A stretch of DNA of 64,000 bases from Xiphias gladius (GCF_016859285.1 NC_053417.1:17374706-17438705), one strand, 5' to 3'. Shown: positions 13,111 through 27,060, numbered from the stretch's first letter. Notes: generated by a model not told the origin, from the sequence alone. Numbers and translations are program-made.

Positions 13111-16100
13111 AATGTTTTAATTCCATTCAATGGAAACATTTTCCTTTACTAAATCAAATGGCTCACTCTCTTTCATACCTGCCTCTTTACTATCTAAGTG
13201 GCATCTGTGCAGCCTAAACATTTTGTCTCCTGTGACTAGAGACCAATCGACAGAAAGTGCAAGCCCCTCCTACCAGCATAAGTCAACATAATAAGGGTTA
13301 TGCACCAGTTTTTTTGCAGGACTTTCTATGCATACAACACAGGTTATCAGGTCATTTTCTCTCACACATACCATCCTGATTGTGAGTACTGAATGAAAAA
13401 GAATAAAATATAAGTACTAAACAGAATGGATGTGTCTTGCAAGACACTGAAAATTGAAACAGAGCGAGAGGTGAAATAAGATGATTAACAAATAAAAAGC
13501 CTCTTTACCTTTGAACCGCGTAATCTTATAACACAAATTCATCAGTCACACTCCTGACAGGGCTCCTTTAAATCATCTGTTTGATGTTCATTTTGAGCTG
13601 GTCAACTTTTAATAGGGTCATTGTCAAAAAGACTTTCATGATTGATTGAGGTTTTTCTTGTTATTCTGACTTTGTGAAAAGGAGTAGCATGCGTTCAAAT
13701 GTGAACAGCGAGGTTATGAACGTTTTAGACAAGGGTTAAGTAATGCAGAAAAACTCAAAACTCTGATGAGAGTCAGGATCCCGTTCATACCAATATCTGT
13801 TTTTCCATGAGCAATTTCAAAATGAAAAAATTATTACTGCTAGAGTGGTTAACGTAGCCAGTAAAATAGTTGTAATACCTCAGAATGAACAAACCAGGTG
13901 TATTTTAAAAAAAACAACAAAAAACAACACACTCTGCATGTTTGCTGCCCTGTGGGAGCAAACTGTTGCTGTTCTCTTTGGCAAAACGTGAATGTCTTTA
14001 AAAGTAAAATTTTCCACTCCAATTATAATCTTAAACCTGAAATTATAGTTTTTTTTTTTCTTTCATTTTCAAGCTTTTTTCCTAGATAGCACCTGGCACT
14101 CAGCGCATAATGTACAATATCATTAATGTTTAACATGCTGTCTCCTATGGTTAATGTCTTAATGATGTTTTTACGGTCGAGGGGCTGGTTGAAGTTGGAG
14201 ACAAGACGTCCATGTCAGTGGACAATAAAGTTGTATAGCTGCATTTTATTTCATTTTGTTTTATTTTGGTCTTGGATAAATGGCACCTTCTGTTTTAGAT
14301 CTTAATCACAAAGGCCAGGTTACATGCTTCCCTCATGCAGGGCCGCTGTTCATACTGCCTTTCTTTGTGCTTGAAATACTTGAAATTATATTGTTTATGT
14401 TAGAAAAAGAACAGCTGGCTCACAGGAGGACATTTCACTTTAGTGAGTGAAATGAGTAACAGTAATAGATGAGTGTTAGACACAACAGGAAACATTCTCA
14501 CACATATTAACCCTGGCCCCTGTGACACACGTGTAAATGTGTGCTGTTAAAACCATAGACTGTATACGGTTAAAACTCAGCAACGTTTTGATGACCAAGC
14601 ACAGCTGAAAGGATAACTAGTATGAACAGAGAGAACCTTCTACAACCTCACTCACATCTCAGCTCATTTACAGACTATACAAAACAAGATCATATGTTTA
14701 ATTTTATTTAGAAATGAAACTCTCTGCAGCAAAAGCCATTTTAAAAAATGTTAACAGGGTTAAGCATGTAAATATCCAGGCCAGAATAAGTATGGTATTA
14801 CACAAATTTCAGTCATATATGTGGCTCTTTTTGTTTACCTTTGATGTTATTCAGCAATATTTATTTACTTGATCTTGTTAGAAGGTTTTTTTTTCATACA
14901 AGACATAGTTATTCTGTCCATGTTTAGACTTGGTCTCTTCAGCCACGTTTGCATTGGTACTACAACCACTTGGGGTGGAAAAAGCTGGATGTTGTACACG
15001 TTTTCCCATGACTTTTATTGATGTATTTTAACGGCTTACAACTGACATGTGTTGGTGGAAAACTGAGATGTGTTCTGTGCGGTCAGCCTACCATAGCTGG
15101 TAGTTTATTGGTAAGTGTGACAATAAATATACTATATACTTTATTATATGAAAGATTAGCCTTGCAAGTTTTTTCCCCAAACACAAATATAATTTGGATA
15201 TTGCAAATTTTAGTGGTTTTAGTTTTTTCTTTTTTTTATTTGTTATTACGTCAGAATTTCAAGTTTTTTCAGTTATCTCATAATAATACATTCTTTCCAC
15301 GCACCCCGTGGCAACAGCAGAAGTATTCCTTGGGTTGTATACACACCCCTGGTTAGAAATCACTTCTGTGGTATCCAAAAATGCTTGTCATGATTTTGGT
15401 ATTTCTTTTAAACTTTTTTTTTTTGGAAATAAGGACAACATACATGAATAAACATTTCTGATTTTCAAACTGCAGTCCTTTGGCATTATGTTGGCAATAG
15501 GTTAAAATACAAACCAAGGGCAGTAAGATGTTCTATTTTCAAAGTTATTTAAACTTTTTGTGTTGTCATACTGCAAGTTTTATGCAAGGCAACTTGGTTT
15601 TGTTTCATGCATTTTTCAGTTTTTTATTTTATCTTTGTGTGTCTATAACCTCATTTATCAAATCTGTGTTCTTACATTTTCTGCATATTTTGTTATGTGC
15701 ATATTGATGTAAGACAGAATAAATCCAAAGCAAAAATTCTCACAGTGAGGTAGAAAAAGATAAAGGAAGAAAAGGACTAAAGGGAAAAGAGAGGGCATGG
15801 TGTGAAACTGTGTGTTATTTGCAAATGCCTCATCCTTGTCCTCCTCTCAGAGGAAGGTGGAGGTTTATCATTATTGAGGGTGTTCTGCTGATAGCAAAAC
15901 TAGTGTTTGTTTCTTCAGCTACAAGTAGTATTTTTAACTTGGTTGGTAGAAAGTTTCTTAAAGAAATCTAAGTGGATTTTTAGAATAGAGGTTCAATTTT
16001 CTTTCTATCCTCAAAATATCTGTTGATCTGAATCCAGGGCAACACCTGCTGAAATTGAACAACACAAAGATTTAAAAAAAAAAAAAAAAACAACAGGCAG

Positions 16101-16155
16101 GGCTGAGCAAAGACAAATATGCAGAAAAATAAACTCACTATTATCTGTTGAACAA

Positions 16156-16560
16156 TGTGGCATTAACTCTGTGTGAGACTTCCAAATAAAGGATGCTACT
16201 GCTCACCTCTTCTCGTGTATTAACTCTTATCAATAGGTAAATAGTAGATAAATTATTTAACTGCCTGAATGAGGAGGTGAAGTGTTTGATAACCTTTTAA
16301 GTGCTACAGATTTTCTCGCAGTCGGAAAGGCAAAGTCAGATTTTTTCCTGACCTAGTTTCTGACACTGGTCTCAATTGTAGTTGTAAATGGAGTTGGGAA
16401 GGACTAGAAATAATAGAAATACGAGAACAGTTTGACATTATGTTAATAACAGAGCAAGCAAGCAAGCAAGCAAAGCTTATATACTGTATGTAGTGCACTT
16501 TTAAAAATAGAAGTTAAAAAGAAGAAAATGAGAAAGGGGGAGATAAAAGAGATAGAGAAG
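16156..16560. repeat. Local duplicated block, copy 1
   Basis: About 0.4 kb, repeated in direct orientation at 18431-18845 with only scattered differences. Shared landmarks include TGTGGCATTAACTCTGTG, TTTTCTCGCAGTCGGAAAGG and a GCAA tandem (four units here, fewer in copy 2). No coding frame is conserved between the two. Confidence 0.9.
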
Positions 16561-16654
16561 GAAATTAATGATAAAACTAAGATTTTATACCATGCTAATA
16601 GACTGTGAAGCTGTGCTTTAAGCTAAATGTTAAGGTCAGGTATAAGGTATTTGG

Positions 16655-16870
16655 TTATACACCAAAGTTTGACCTTATGGTGGCACTAAATGAATAACCA
16701 GGAGATCATCAAAGTTATTCCAATTTATCCTGAGGGGAAATGAATGTTTGTACAAAATTTCATGACAATCCATCCAACAGTCTTTGAGATAGTTCAGTCT
16801 GGACCAACACACCAGCATTGCTGTTCTTAGAGCTATGCTGCTAGCAATGCTAATGACAATGACTGTATAA
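16655..16870. repeat. Interspersed teleost repeat fragment
   Basis: Contains the string TTTCATGACAATCCATCCAA followed by GAGATAGTTCAGTCTGGACCA, a combination I recognise from many fish introns. Class is not assigned. No coding capacity. Confidence 0.5.
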
Positions 16871-16976
16871 GTCCCAAAATAAAAGCTCTTCAATCAAGAA
16901 AAAGCTAAAAGAAAAAAATGTTCATTAGATGCTTTACCCAACAAATCCCCATTCAATTTAAAGTTAACCCATGTCT

Positions 16977-16978
16977 AT

Positions 16979-17056
<78 letters not shown>

Positions 17057-17059
17057 AGG

Positions 17060-17101
<42 letters not shown>

Positions 17102-17105
17102 AGGA
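16977..17105. repeat. (CA)n(TA)n compound microsatellite
   Basis: About 13 CA units run into a long TA run, which is split by TCCAGGAAA and then repeated before a second TCCAGGAAA. The duplicated spacer suggests slippage or unequal exchange. The TA runs are self-complementary. Confidence 0.9.
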
Positions 17106-18363
17106 AAAGTGCTATAAAATGGCAACATTTTAAATTTATTTGGAAATTAGCCATTTTTTTTAAAGCAATTTTAGAAGCTTTCAGTTCAGTAAATTCACAT
17201 TCATGCTCTGTTAACCCAGGCCTTCCTGAGGCACACACTTGGCCAAAGGTCCCGATGAAGAGCTGGCAGTGTGACAGCACTGTTACTGACATATGTCACA
17301 TGTAAGTAAACATGTTTCACATGGGCAGACAAGTTCACATATAAACATCCTGACCACAGGTGCTACTGATTAATCTGCACGGCCTGTACACTCTAAGGAC
17401 CACATTGTCTGGCTCCTGCTGTTGTGTAATACAGTATGCTCAACTGTGTGCGGAAACTCTGTTAGAAAACAGTTAGCCTGAAATAACACTGTACTGAGAT
17501 TCATGTCACCTCCAATAACCTGTCCAGGAGGCAGACACACCTCCCGTCGCAGCTGGACCTGTGACAGAGTCTATAAAAGGATGATCATGTGCATTGTGTG
17601 CGTCTGCGTTTTTGTGAATGTTCGACTGTGAGTATTCGGTTGTGGTTCTCTTCGGTTGTCCATAAATTGTACCTACAATGGTTAGCTTTCAGCAGTTATT
17701 TCTGATTGTTTTGAACAATGGTGCATGGAGCTACTGAGTCACAATTGGTAGCATAAAAACTAAATAAATATGAGAACATGTGTGTTTATAGGTTGCTTTG
17801 CTTTCACCCTCCTGTCCAGGTCATCCCAAAGCAGCTCGTTTGGAGGGTCTGGCAACTGTGCTTGTTCTTGTCTTCTGAGGTAGTTCTGACATAGCCAGGA
17901 GGTGTGCTTTAGGTCATTATTTTTGCTAAAGGATGAACCCCTGACCTATGGCTGACCTCCTTCGATAATTGCCTTTTTCTCATCATTCCGATTGCAATAG
18001 AGTCCTAATAATGCTTCAAGGGGTTTAGCACCACAGTCTGTTCCAACACTGCCTTTGTACAAAGAGAGTTTTTGTAAGTAAACAGCAAAAGTTGGGGCAC
18101 CTGTAGCTTATTGCATCAAGTTTCAAGGCTTAATTTTCTACCATTGCTGCAGGAAAGCGGTAAATTAACCAATTTCTTAATCCCCGAAAAAGGCCTATTT
18201 TCTATGAAATTAACATTATTTTTCTGTTTCTGGTCACCTTAAGTTTTTTTTTTACCTTAGGCAGCAGTTTACTGCTTACTGTTGTACCATTTTTGGTTAT
18301 TCACTGACCTTGATCTTCTTAAATTTCAATAAAGACTGGAAAAATTATGGTGTTTAATGAGGA

Positions 18364-18425
18364 CATATATATATATATATATATGTCTATATATATCTAT
18401 ATATCTATATCGATATCTATATTTT
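18364..18425. repeat. (TA)n-rich microsatellite
   Basis: TA runs with TATC and GATATC variants, directly preceding copy 2 of the duplicated block at 18431. Confidence 0.85.
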
Positions 18426-18430
18426 GATCG

Positions 18431-18845
18431 ATGTGGCATTAACTCTGTGTGAGACTTCCAAATAAAGGATGCTACTGCTCACCTCTTCTCATGTATTACC
18501 TCTTATCAATAGGTAATTAGCAAGATAAGTTATTTAACTGCCTGAATGAGGAGGTGAAGTGTTTGATAACCTTTTAAGTGTTACAGATTTTCTCGCAGTC
18601 GGAAAGGCAAAGTCAGATTTTTTCCTGACCTAGTTTCTGACACTGGTCTCAATTGTAGTTGTAAATGGAGTTGGGAAGGACTAGAAATAATAGAAATACG
18701 AGACGGCTTGACATTATGTTAATAACAGAGCAAGCAAGCAAAGCTTATATACTGTATGTAGTGCACTTTTCAAAACAGAAGTTAAAAAGAAGAAAATGAG
18801 AAAGGGGGAGATAATAAAAACTATGAAGCTGGGCTTTAAGCTAAA
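18431..18845. repeat. Local duplicated block, copy 2
   Basis: Direct repeat of 16156-16560. Relative to copy 1 it has a shorter GCAA tandem, a few substitutions, and an internal loss of roughly 50 bases after GGGGGAGATA, before the shared TTTAAGCTAAA end. TA-rich microsatellites border it on both sides. Confidence 0.9.
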
Positions 18846-18854
18846 AGCTTAAAG

Positions 18855-18905
18855 CTTTCTCTATATATCTCTATATATATATACATATAAATATAAGTAT
18901 ATATA

Positions 18906-18941
<36 letters not shown>

Positions 18942-18944
18942 TAA

Positions 18945-18980
<36 letters not shown>

Positions 18981-19015
18981 CTATATATATATAGTATAGT
19001 ATATATATAGTCCTA
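18855..19015. repeat. (TA)n-rich microsatellite
   Basis: Several TA blocks separated by ATATAAGTATA and AGTCCTATA motifs, with the unit repeated in tandem. It borders the right side of duplicated block copy 2. Confidence 0.85.
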
Positions 19016-20693
19016 TGACCGATATATTTACTTTTGTTTTATATTTTATACTGTGAAATTTACTGTATCTCTTCTTGCATCTGAAGAACCTATTCTAGTT
19101 TTGTGGTTGTTTGTTTTGGTCAGATTACGGGTCTTTCTTCCATATGAAAGGAGTGTCCTTGCGATTTCTAGAACAAATTCACATTATTTTATTTCAAACA
19201 CATTACAGAGAAGATTGCTTGTATTGTATTTTAAGGCCCAAAATGAATAAGAGTGAAACACTGAATGATCATAAAGACCGTGTGCACAGTGACTTCTGGA
19301 AACCTGAACAGACCAACAGCACCCCTAGCACTTGCTGGTCTATTTTAAACCTTTTTACCAGTGAGCATGCTGTTGCCCCCACTTACAAGCAGCAAATAGC
19401 ACAGAACACAAGACAGTCCTGCCAGCAAAAAAAAAAAAATACAACAGCCTGTGAAGAGCAGTTTAAGGCATCAAAGGTGACGTCAGCTCAATTGAGAAAC
19501 GTTTCAATCCTGGCTCTGGATAGCCTCCGGACACCACCGGTATGGTAGCTGTTTTCTTCATGTGCTTAGCTAAAGTCATGCTAACATGCCACTGCTCATG
19601 CTGTGAACTGCCTGTGTATGTGTACCCGGAGCGAGGTGACATGTGCATGTTTAAGACACCCACTGACAGTGTCCCTGTTATCGCTAAAAGTGTGTGAGTT
19701 GGTGAGCCAGCTGCTCAGGGGGCGGAACCAGTTCAAGACACTGGTCAACATGGAAAAGAAAGGCCTCTACAAATGGAGCAAAGCCATTAAATATCTGTGA
19801 TAACTAATAGATACACTGTCTGAGAGGCTCCCTTCCGCTGTTTCTGCTTATATTAGTGTTATTAATATTGTATGGTATGTCCTGTTATGACTGAATGTAA
19901 AAAACAGTAATGGTATCTGATGGAGCCCATTTTGCAGGATACATGAGACTAATAGTCTCAAAAATCTGTCTCATCTGCAGCTTTTTATCAGTGTTCCTTT
20001 TGTGATTGAAATAGATTTAATTGTGTGACTTTGGGGGGGGGTGTCCCGTGATGTTTAGCGCATTCATTGCATTCACAGTGACCATAGTGATCAGTAGCAC
20101 TAAGCAAGACACACAATAGTGATTCTTTAGCTCAGCTGGAAAAGATGAGAAAGTGGAACTTGTGAACATGCACTCTGTACATGGATACAGTTCACTGAAC
20201 ATAATTACAGAGTAAATTCAGCCTTTTAGTTTTCACTTTGGATAATGTTTATTTCCAAGCAGCATTTCAAGTAGGCCAGTCCATTCAAATTTTGATTAAA
20301 ATCCAAGCTGTGGTTTGAGCTCAAATTACAAGTCACGCAAAGATTACAAAGCAAATGGAAACCCACAGTTTAGCTGTCAGCTTACTATGAGCCTCTTTTT
20401 GTTTGAAATGGTCAGATGATAAACTCCAGGGTGAAATGAATTTCAAAGTCTGGAGTTACGTTTGGCCTGAGAACATATTCCTTCATTTGTGATCCAAAAG
20501 TACTAATCAGGCAGCATCATACCTTATGCTACTGACGTGCATTTGCGTTCCTCAGGCTCTGAATGGCAGAAGTGTGTGTACGAACCAAATTCCCCCTTGA
20601 TGTTCTCTCTTATTTTTTCCCTTACCATATGTGTATTTGGCACTGCTCTGCCAAAAAGCTTTCTCTCTAATCTGACACACAGAACAACAGTGC

Positions 20694-23600
20694 ATGGAGT
20701 CCGAGGTGCTGGACTCTGCTCAGGCAGAGCACGGCTCGCTTCTGCTCAGGCAGCTGGAGAGGATGAGAGTGGCTGAGGACCTAACTGATGTGGTGCTGCT
20801 GGCAGAGGGGATTCCCTTTCCTTGCCACAAGGTTGTGCTGTCTGCATTTAGCCCTTACTTCCAGGTAAAGTGTCCATGCACAGATTTGTTGAAACTGATT
20901 GTGCTAATATAGGAAAATACAAGATGATGCAACCTGTGTTTTGCAGAGCTGTTACAAGCAAGTCTGTTGATGATATTTTGAGACTGTAATTGTTTCATGC
21001 TCCATTATTTTTGGTGAATTGCTGTGTCCAGGCCATGTTTACATGTGGTCTGAAGGAGACCCGGGGAGGAGAGGTACCACTCAGAGACACTCCTGCTCAG
21101 AGCCTGGAGCTGCTACTGGACTACATGTACCGTGCTGAACTCCCCCTTTCCAATGACAACATCCAGGGAGTGGCTGCTGCTGCCTTCCTGCTCCATGTAG
21201 ACGGAGCCTTCAGGTGGGGAAGAAAAAAGGGACTGGGAAGTAGGATTTTCATCAGTATCCAGTAAAATAACATTAACAGGACTTGCACAGTGTTCATTTA
21301 TGGTATAAGGTTAAGACATTAGGGGCAATTACCATTCATCTTACCTGTTATCCTGCTTGTAACTGCCTATGTCACGTGCAGTCGTATGATATGTAAGTGA
21401 TGCATGTCAGAGGGTAGTGACCCATGTTTGAAATGCTTATAACACTTTGTTCCCTTCTTGTTACTGCTTCAGGTTGTGTCAGAGCCACATGGAGTCCCGT
21501 ATGGACCCCTCTAACTGTGTCGGTCTGTACCACTGGGCCAGAGACCTGGGGGCCACTGGTCTGGCTGACTGCGCTTTGAGATACATCTGTCACCACTTTG
21601 CACAGGTGGGGCATTCAGTGGTACTTGTGTCGAATATTCTCTCAGTTAGAGATATAAAAAAATGTTCACGGCTCCACAATGAAACATGTTATGAGGACTA
21701 AGTAGTACATATATCCTGAAAATGATATATGAACATAACTGCTTTTTAATATGACTATATAAGGATCGGCTTACTTCAAAGGATCACATTAGACAAACTC
21801 ATTGATGGTGCTCTTTGTCACAATTAAACTGCATAACATTTTACCAGTCATTCCCATTCTCAGACTTTTGTTTTTCAGCTACTTATTGCTGTCACTAGAT
21901 GGCAGAAATCCCTTGCACTGTTTCGCTTAGTGAGACACAAGTGTTGAGATGCTTTGGGATTTACAGTGTTGATTTTGCTATAGATTTTCACGTCAGCAAT
22001 TTTGGCTACAATCCTGTATATTTCTTTTTTCTATAACTCAGGCATTGCCAATGTTTGTTGCCCCCTTCTTTATCCTGCTCTCTCTAGGTTTGTGAGGAAG
22101 AAGAAGTGCTGGACCTGGATGCCCAAAGTCTTGGGGATCTGCTTGGTTCAGATGACCTCAACATATCACAGGAGAAGGTTGTGCTGGAGCTGGTGCTGCG
22201 TTGGGTGGAGAGGCGCAGAGGGGACTCGCAGTGCGAAGCCCAGGCTGCGCAGTTACTCGGGCGTGTCCGGCTGGAGCTTGTGGACCCCGGATTCCTCCGC
22301 AAAGCCAGGAGGAGAAACCCGGTGAGAGGGGATAGGAGGGGAAGGCCAAGTGATAAAAGTCAAGGCTCTTTACCCACATTTATGAAGGGATTAGTAGATT
22401 TACAGAGTATAATGCCTATAAATGAATCTTCCAGGTATTGCTGCGGGATGCTGAGTGCTTTGGGATGATCGATGCTGCTCTTCAGACCTCGGGTCTCTGT
22501 GAGACGTCAGCTCCACCTCGCCCAGCTCTTCGTTACGGCATGGAGACCACTGATCTGCTGCTCTGTTTGGGTGGGGTTAACAAGGATGGAGTGCCTGCCC
22601 GCCGTGGTGGACTTGCTGACCTCAGTTTTTGCTTTGCCCCCTATGGTAGGAAGGCTTACTACATCCCCTCTCCACTGAGGGGCTGTGGAGGTATGGGACA
22701 AATCACGGGGGGAGCAGTGACACAAGACAACAACATAGTGGTGGCCATAGAGGCAGTTGACCAACACAGGATGAAGAGGGTGGATATCTACAGGTGTGTG
22801 TATTTAAGAAACCCACATTTTGAAAGGAACTGGATTCAGAACCAGATCTGAACTGCCTGTCTATCTTCCAGGTATGATAATTCGGAGGAGAACAGCTGGG
22901 TGGAGTTGTGCTCAGCAGCATACAGGGACATGTATGCTTTAGGGCTGGTAGGCGATGCCCTTTATATGATAGGTGGTCAGATGAAGGTCCACAATCAGTA
23001 CATCATCACAGACAGCGTGCAGAGATGGTCTCTGAAGAGAGGAGGCAGCTGGCTCAGCTTCGCCCCTCTGCCTCTCCCTTTAGCTTGCCACTGTGCCGTG
23101 AGCCTGAAGGAGCATCTCTATGTGCTGGGGGGCTGGACACCACAGGTACACAGACCTGTCAATAAATATAGTTTTTGTGGTGAATAATGACTGTGCAGTA
23201 AAGGGGTGTACTGAAGTGTCCTTGGGAAAGTAAACACTGATTACTTGTCAGGTCCCAGCTTGCCAGCTGAAAGGCAAAAATAGATTCTCCCCACAGGTAT
23301 TAAAAACAGCTTAATTATTTAGAGGCCCTGTTACTATAAGTGATGGGGTTCTACATGGATACACAGTTTTTTGTATTTTCTGTATGGCCAAGTATTGAAT
23401 AGGTGTGGGTGTTTCACCTGAGACATTTCTATTTGTGTGTTTTTGTCCTTGCTTTTCTCACTGGTTTGAAGTGAGCGGAGCTCAGCTGGAAAAAGGTGGT
23501 TTCAGGGTGTTTTCCACACACCAATCAGGATTTAGTGATACCTGAATCAAATGAGATGACAGTTGGATAAATGTTTAATGTTACAGAGAAATACTTACTA

Positions 23601-25185
23601 TTTGAAGCCAAATTTTCAGCTACTATAAATACACTAAGAGTAGAATTTTTAAATTTCAGACTTTGGCTACCTCTAGTGGTAGAATTAAAAAAAAGTAAGA
23701 AATAGTAATAATAATGGCTAGAAGGGCACTCAATAGAGTGCTAATGTCAGACAACATAAACCAGACTTCAGAGAAAAAAATTCAAATTCATAGTAAACGG
23801 TCTGGATCTACCCCAATATTGAATGGGTTCTTTCCTGGCACATGCCTCATCCCTCCACCAAGTTCGGTGCAAATCGGTTTAGAACATTATGTGTATTCCT
23901 GCTCACAAAAAATACAACAAACAGACATGGCTGAAAACGTTACTTCCTTGGCAAAGGTAATAAAAAAGATTAAAAAAGACAATGCAACAGCATTGTCCAG
24001 ATCTGACCCGGGAACAGTGAGATGAATGGCCTGAAAGACTGCAACATCTCACTTTCTACAACAAAACTTTATGCCAACAGAATTATACGAAAATCCTAAA
24101 AAAAAATCCTTCCTTACTATCTTTAAGGCAACTCAGTGATTTGGTGAAAGATTCAGTGTGACATTTCCCTTTCTTTCTTCACTGTTTCTCCAATGCTGCT
24201 TCTTAGTTCTCAATTCTGAAACCATTTTCTTGTCTTTTTCTTCCTCCTTCCACCTAAAATCTACCTTCTTTTCCTACCACAGCATCAGCCAGATGATGAG
24301 CCTGACAAGCTGAGTAACCGTGTGTTTCAGTTTGACCCCGGCAAGGACAGGTGGACAGAGTGTTCCAGGATGAAGTACTCCAGGTACCGCTGCGGCACGG
24401 CTGTCGTCAATGGGGAAATCTACATATTAGGTCAGACTACGAGACAGGATGCAACTGTGTCCCTGCGTATTGATTCTATATGAGAAGGAACAGAGCCAGA
24501 CGATGTGTGTGTTTTCTTCAGGTGGTATAGGATGTGATGGAGAAGACCACGGACAATCACGTCGCTGTCTGAGCTCTGTGGAGATCTATAACCCAGATAC
24601 AGACACTTGGAGGGCAGGACCAACTCTGCCCACGTCCCTACTCTCCCTCCGAACCAGCGCCTCCAATATAGGAGCAGTGGAGGGAAAGCTCTACCTCTGT
24701 GGATACTACAAGGGGGCCGGTCAGTTACTGAATGCCGGTCAATCATTTTCAGCAGCTTCTTTGTATAGTATCCAACTGGGGCAAGTTTAGAAACTTATGA
24801 ATACTTAAATTGTTTATTAAGTGGCTGCGTTGTGCCACCAACCTGGCCCCGCTTCTGGTCACGAAGAAAATTTCCATCAATTTAACACTGTGCCGAAATG
24901 CCTCCTGTTGCACAAACACAGGGCGCACTTTGGGTCTGCGTCAGAGTTAGGGAATGCCAGCTAACTGATGAGGCAGTATCTCTGGAAATTAGATCTTTGT
25001 CAGCCATAACTCACATACTTTCTCTCATGACTGCAGGCCGTCATGAGATCATCACCAAGGAGATTTTGGAACTGGACCCCGCGGACAATGTGTGGACGGT
25101 GGTGGAGAGACGAGCAGCCATGCACGACAGCTATGATGTCTGTCTGGTGGCTAACCTCAATCCTCGAAACCTCTTCACACCCTAA
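20694..25185 (+). CDS. kbtbd12: Kelch repeat and BTB domain-containing protein 12 (9 coding exons)
   Basis: BTB-BACK-Kelch protein. Members usually act as CUL3 ubiquitin-ligase substrate adaptors; the substrate of KBTBD12 is not known to me. Coding exons: 20694-20864, 21032-21213, 21473-21605, 22088-22321, 22435-22793, 22872-23145, 24283-24430, 24522-24719, 25037-25185. Phases agree throughout and give 615 residues (human 623). The BTB domain spans about 25-130 with FPCHKVVLSAFSPYF; BACK follows to about 240 with DDLNIS; Kelch blades run from about 285 to the end. Landmarks shared with human KBTBD12 include RYGMETT, IGGQMK, DEEPD.LSN, ILGGIGC and HDSYDVCLVA. The first ATG aligns with the human start. 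There is no frameshift or stop. It lies tail to head with the NUAK1-like gene on the same strand and head to head, at a distance, with slc26a6. Confidence 0.93.
23640..23970. repeat. Interspersed repeat in kbtbd12 intron 6
   Basis: Contains CCAAGTTCGGTGCAAATCGG and, further on, TTCCTTGGCAAAGGTAATAA, a pairing typical of a widespread fish non-LTR or SINE 3' region. It explains the open frame at 23714-24025, which is not an exon. Class from memory. Confidence 0.5.
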
Positions 25186-27060
25186 TGCATCTCCTCCTGA
25201 CTCTGAGCAACAATGCTAAGGGCCAGGGTGTGCGGGAAATAGGCTTCTGTCTTCTAAACCTCATACAGCTTTATCCAAACTTGGCTTGACGCTGGGATTT
25301 CACATGTATCAACAACAAGATTGATAAACGTGTGAAATCTGGATATCTAGTTGGTTGCCGTTGCTTTGCTGAACAAAGGGAGTCAGTCTAAAACTTCCCA
25401 AAAAAGGAAATATTCAGTGTGTTCTTTTAAACTCAAGTTTAAAATGTCTGCAAGGACTTCTCCCCTTTGCGATCTGTAATCTTTGTAAACTGTAACCATC
25501 AGCAAATCCTCGTAACTAAACAACAAAGCTGGTTAGTTTCTTCGAAAATGATAGCTGTGACCTTTACAAAAATTATTCATAAGAATGTTTTCTCATCTTT
25601 CACTGCTGTGGTTAAAGTTTGGCAGTTTAAACTACTTGATTAAGAGTAGGGAAAGATTGTGGTCATGGGTAAAAGAAACCAACGTTTTCTGTTGGTAGGA
25701 AAAAAGTCGCAAACTGCAGGCTCTGAGGATGTGTCCTTTGTAACGCTATAAAAATGTCATGCCTCCTCCATCTTTTCTTGTGAACGACAACAGTTATTGA
25801 CTGCATGACCACACAAGGTTGATTGTCACAAAAACATATTTGCCGTTCTGGCTTAAAAAAAAAAAAATCCACCTACCAGCACCTTTAAGGCTCACTCGTT
25901 AACACGTTACAGTATGTCTCATTTGTTTAATAGACCCTTGTCGTCACCGTGAGGTTGCCCGAAAACCAGGGGAGGCTCCAGGAAGTCACTGTGCCCAGAT
26001 GAGAAACAGTCCCACAAATAACCCCACGTAAAACCACAAATTGAAATTTCTACATGACTTTTAACGGTGGATTTTGTTACCTTTGGACAGAGACAGTTTC
26101 TAGCTGTTTCCAGTTATGCTAAGCTAAGTTAACTGTCCCCTGGCTGTAGCTTCTTATTGAACAGACAGATTTGAGAGTGGTATCGATGTTCTTGTCTAAC
26201 CCTCAGCAAGAAAGCTACTAAGCGTATTTCCCAAAATGTCAAACAGTGCCTTCCTGTATTTAAACAAATGCTGTCATTTTTCTGGTGTTGTGGTGTAGTT
26301 TTGTAGCTATATTGCCACTTTACAAGGCGGTACACTTGGAAAGAGTTAAAGAATGGTTACTAATGTCTTTATTAATGGTTAATGATTTGTGTGAATGCTC
26401 CAAAAGTTCAGTAATAACTCGTAAGTAACGGGACTTTGTGGGCTGCAAAGTTGTGAACCCAAATTTGAGGTGAACAACCTTCCAAATGATCCCGCTTTGT
26501 CCTTTAAGCTTTGTGGATTAGTAAGGACTCTTGTCGTGAACTTTTTGAACCCCTGACCTCTGAAGGAAGAATGCAGAGTATCTGGGTCGTTATTAAATAG
26601 TGACTTACTAACATTTGTTACAGCAAGCTTGACTTCTTATTTTATAGCTAAAACCCAAATTTATAAGCCATCAGTCCTGCCGGCAGTTGGGGAAAAAAAT
26701 CCTTCAATGGGGTCATTGTGAGGAGTCTTTATCATTATAGTGGCTTGTTACTGAGTAGTTAAGCATTAGGGTTCATTAACTGTTTCACGACATCACAGCC
26801 ACAACCAATGAGAAACCGAAGTATGTCTTATTGTGTTGTGGTTCTGAAATCCTGTGATCACTTTTTCGTGGAATTTATAGGCTAAGGTAATAAATGGATA
26901 CCAGTTAAGTTGTATTTCCACACATGAGTAACCTTTATGTTTTCTTGATTGTTTATTGGTGAATTTGAAATAAAAATAATAATAATTTAATCCTGCAGAC
27001 TTTCCAACTACCATTACTCCCTCTCTCTGACTTCAAAGTCTCTGCTTCCTCCCAGTTCCT
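25186..27060. other. kbtbd12 3' UTR and spacer
   Basis: Follows the kbtbd12 stop. No exon recognised on either strand. It contains one MITE-family copy (26050-26262) and A/T-rich sequence. AATAAA-type signals occur near 26969, but which poly-A site is used cannot be told from sequence alone. Confidence 0.55.
26050..26262. mobile_element. MITE-family copy
   Basis: Shares the blocks TATGCTAAGCTAAGTTAACTG, GAGAGTGGTATCGATGTTCTT and a right arm TTTCCCAAAATGTCAAACAGT with the elements at 8046-8600 and 9650-9848. The left arm has been lost. Non-coding. Confidence 0.65.

Larger units (their letters stand above)
11553..20693. other. Spacer between slc26a6 and kbtbd12
   Basis: About 9 kb with no exon chain I could recognise. 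The left end should hold slc26a6 5' UTR exons and promoter. A possible 3' splice site (CTTCAG) lies about 40 bases upstream of the ATG in gene orientation, so the leader is probably spliced. The rest holds microsatellites, an old LINE-like tail near 13020-13110, a duplicated block, and AT-rich sequence. The longest open frame, 19111-19548 plus, has no recognisable domain and contains a lysine run from poly-A. Confidence 0.6.

Noticed and set aside
19111-19548. 145-codon plus-strand frame in the spacer
   Set aside because: No recognisable domain, contains a poly-A-derived lysine run, no splice partners, and lies in repeat-rich sequence.
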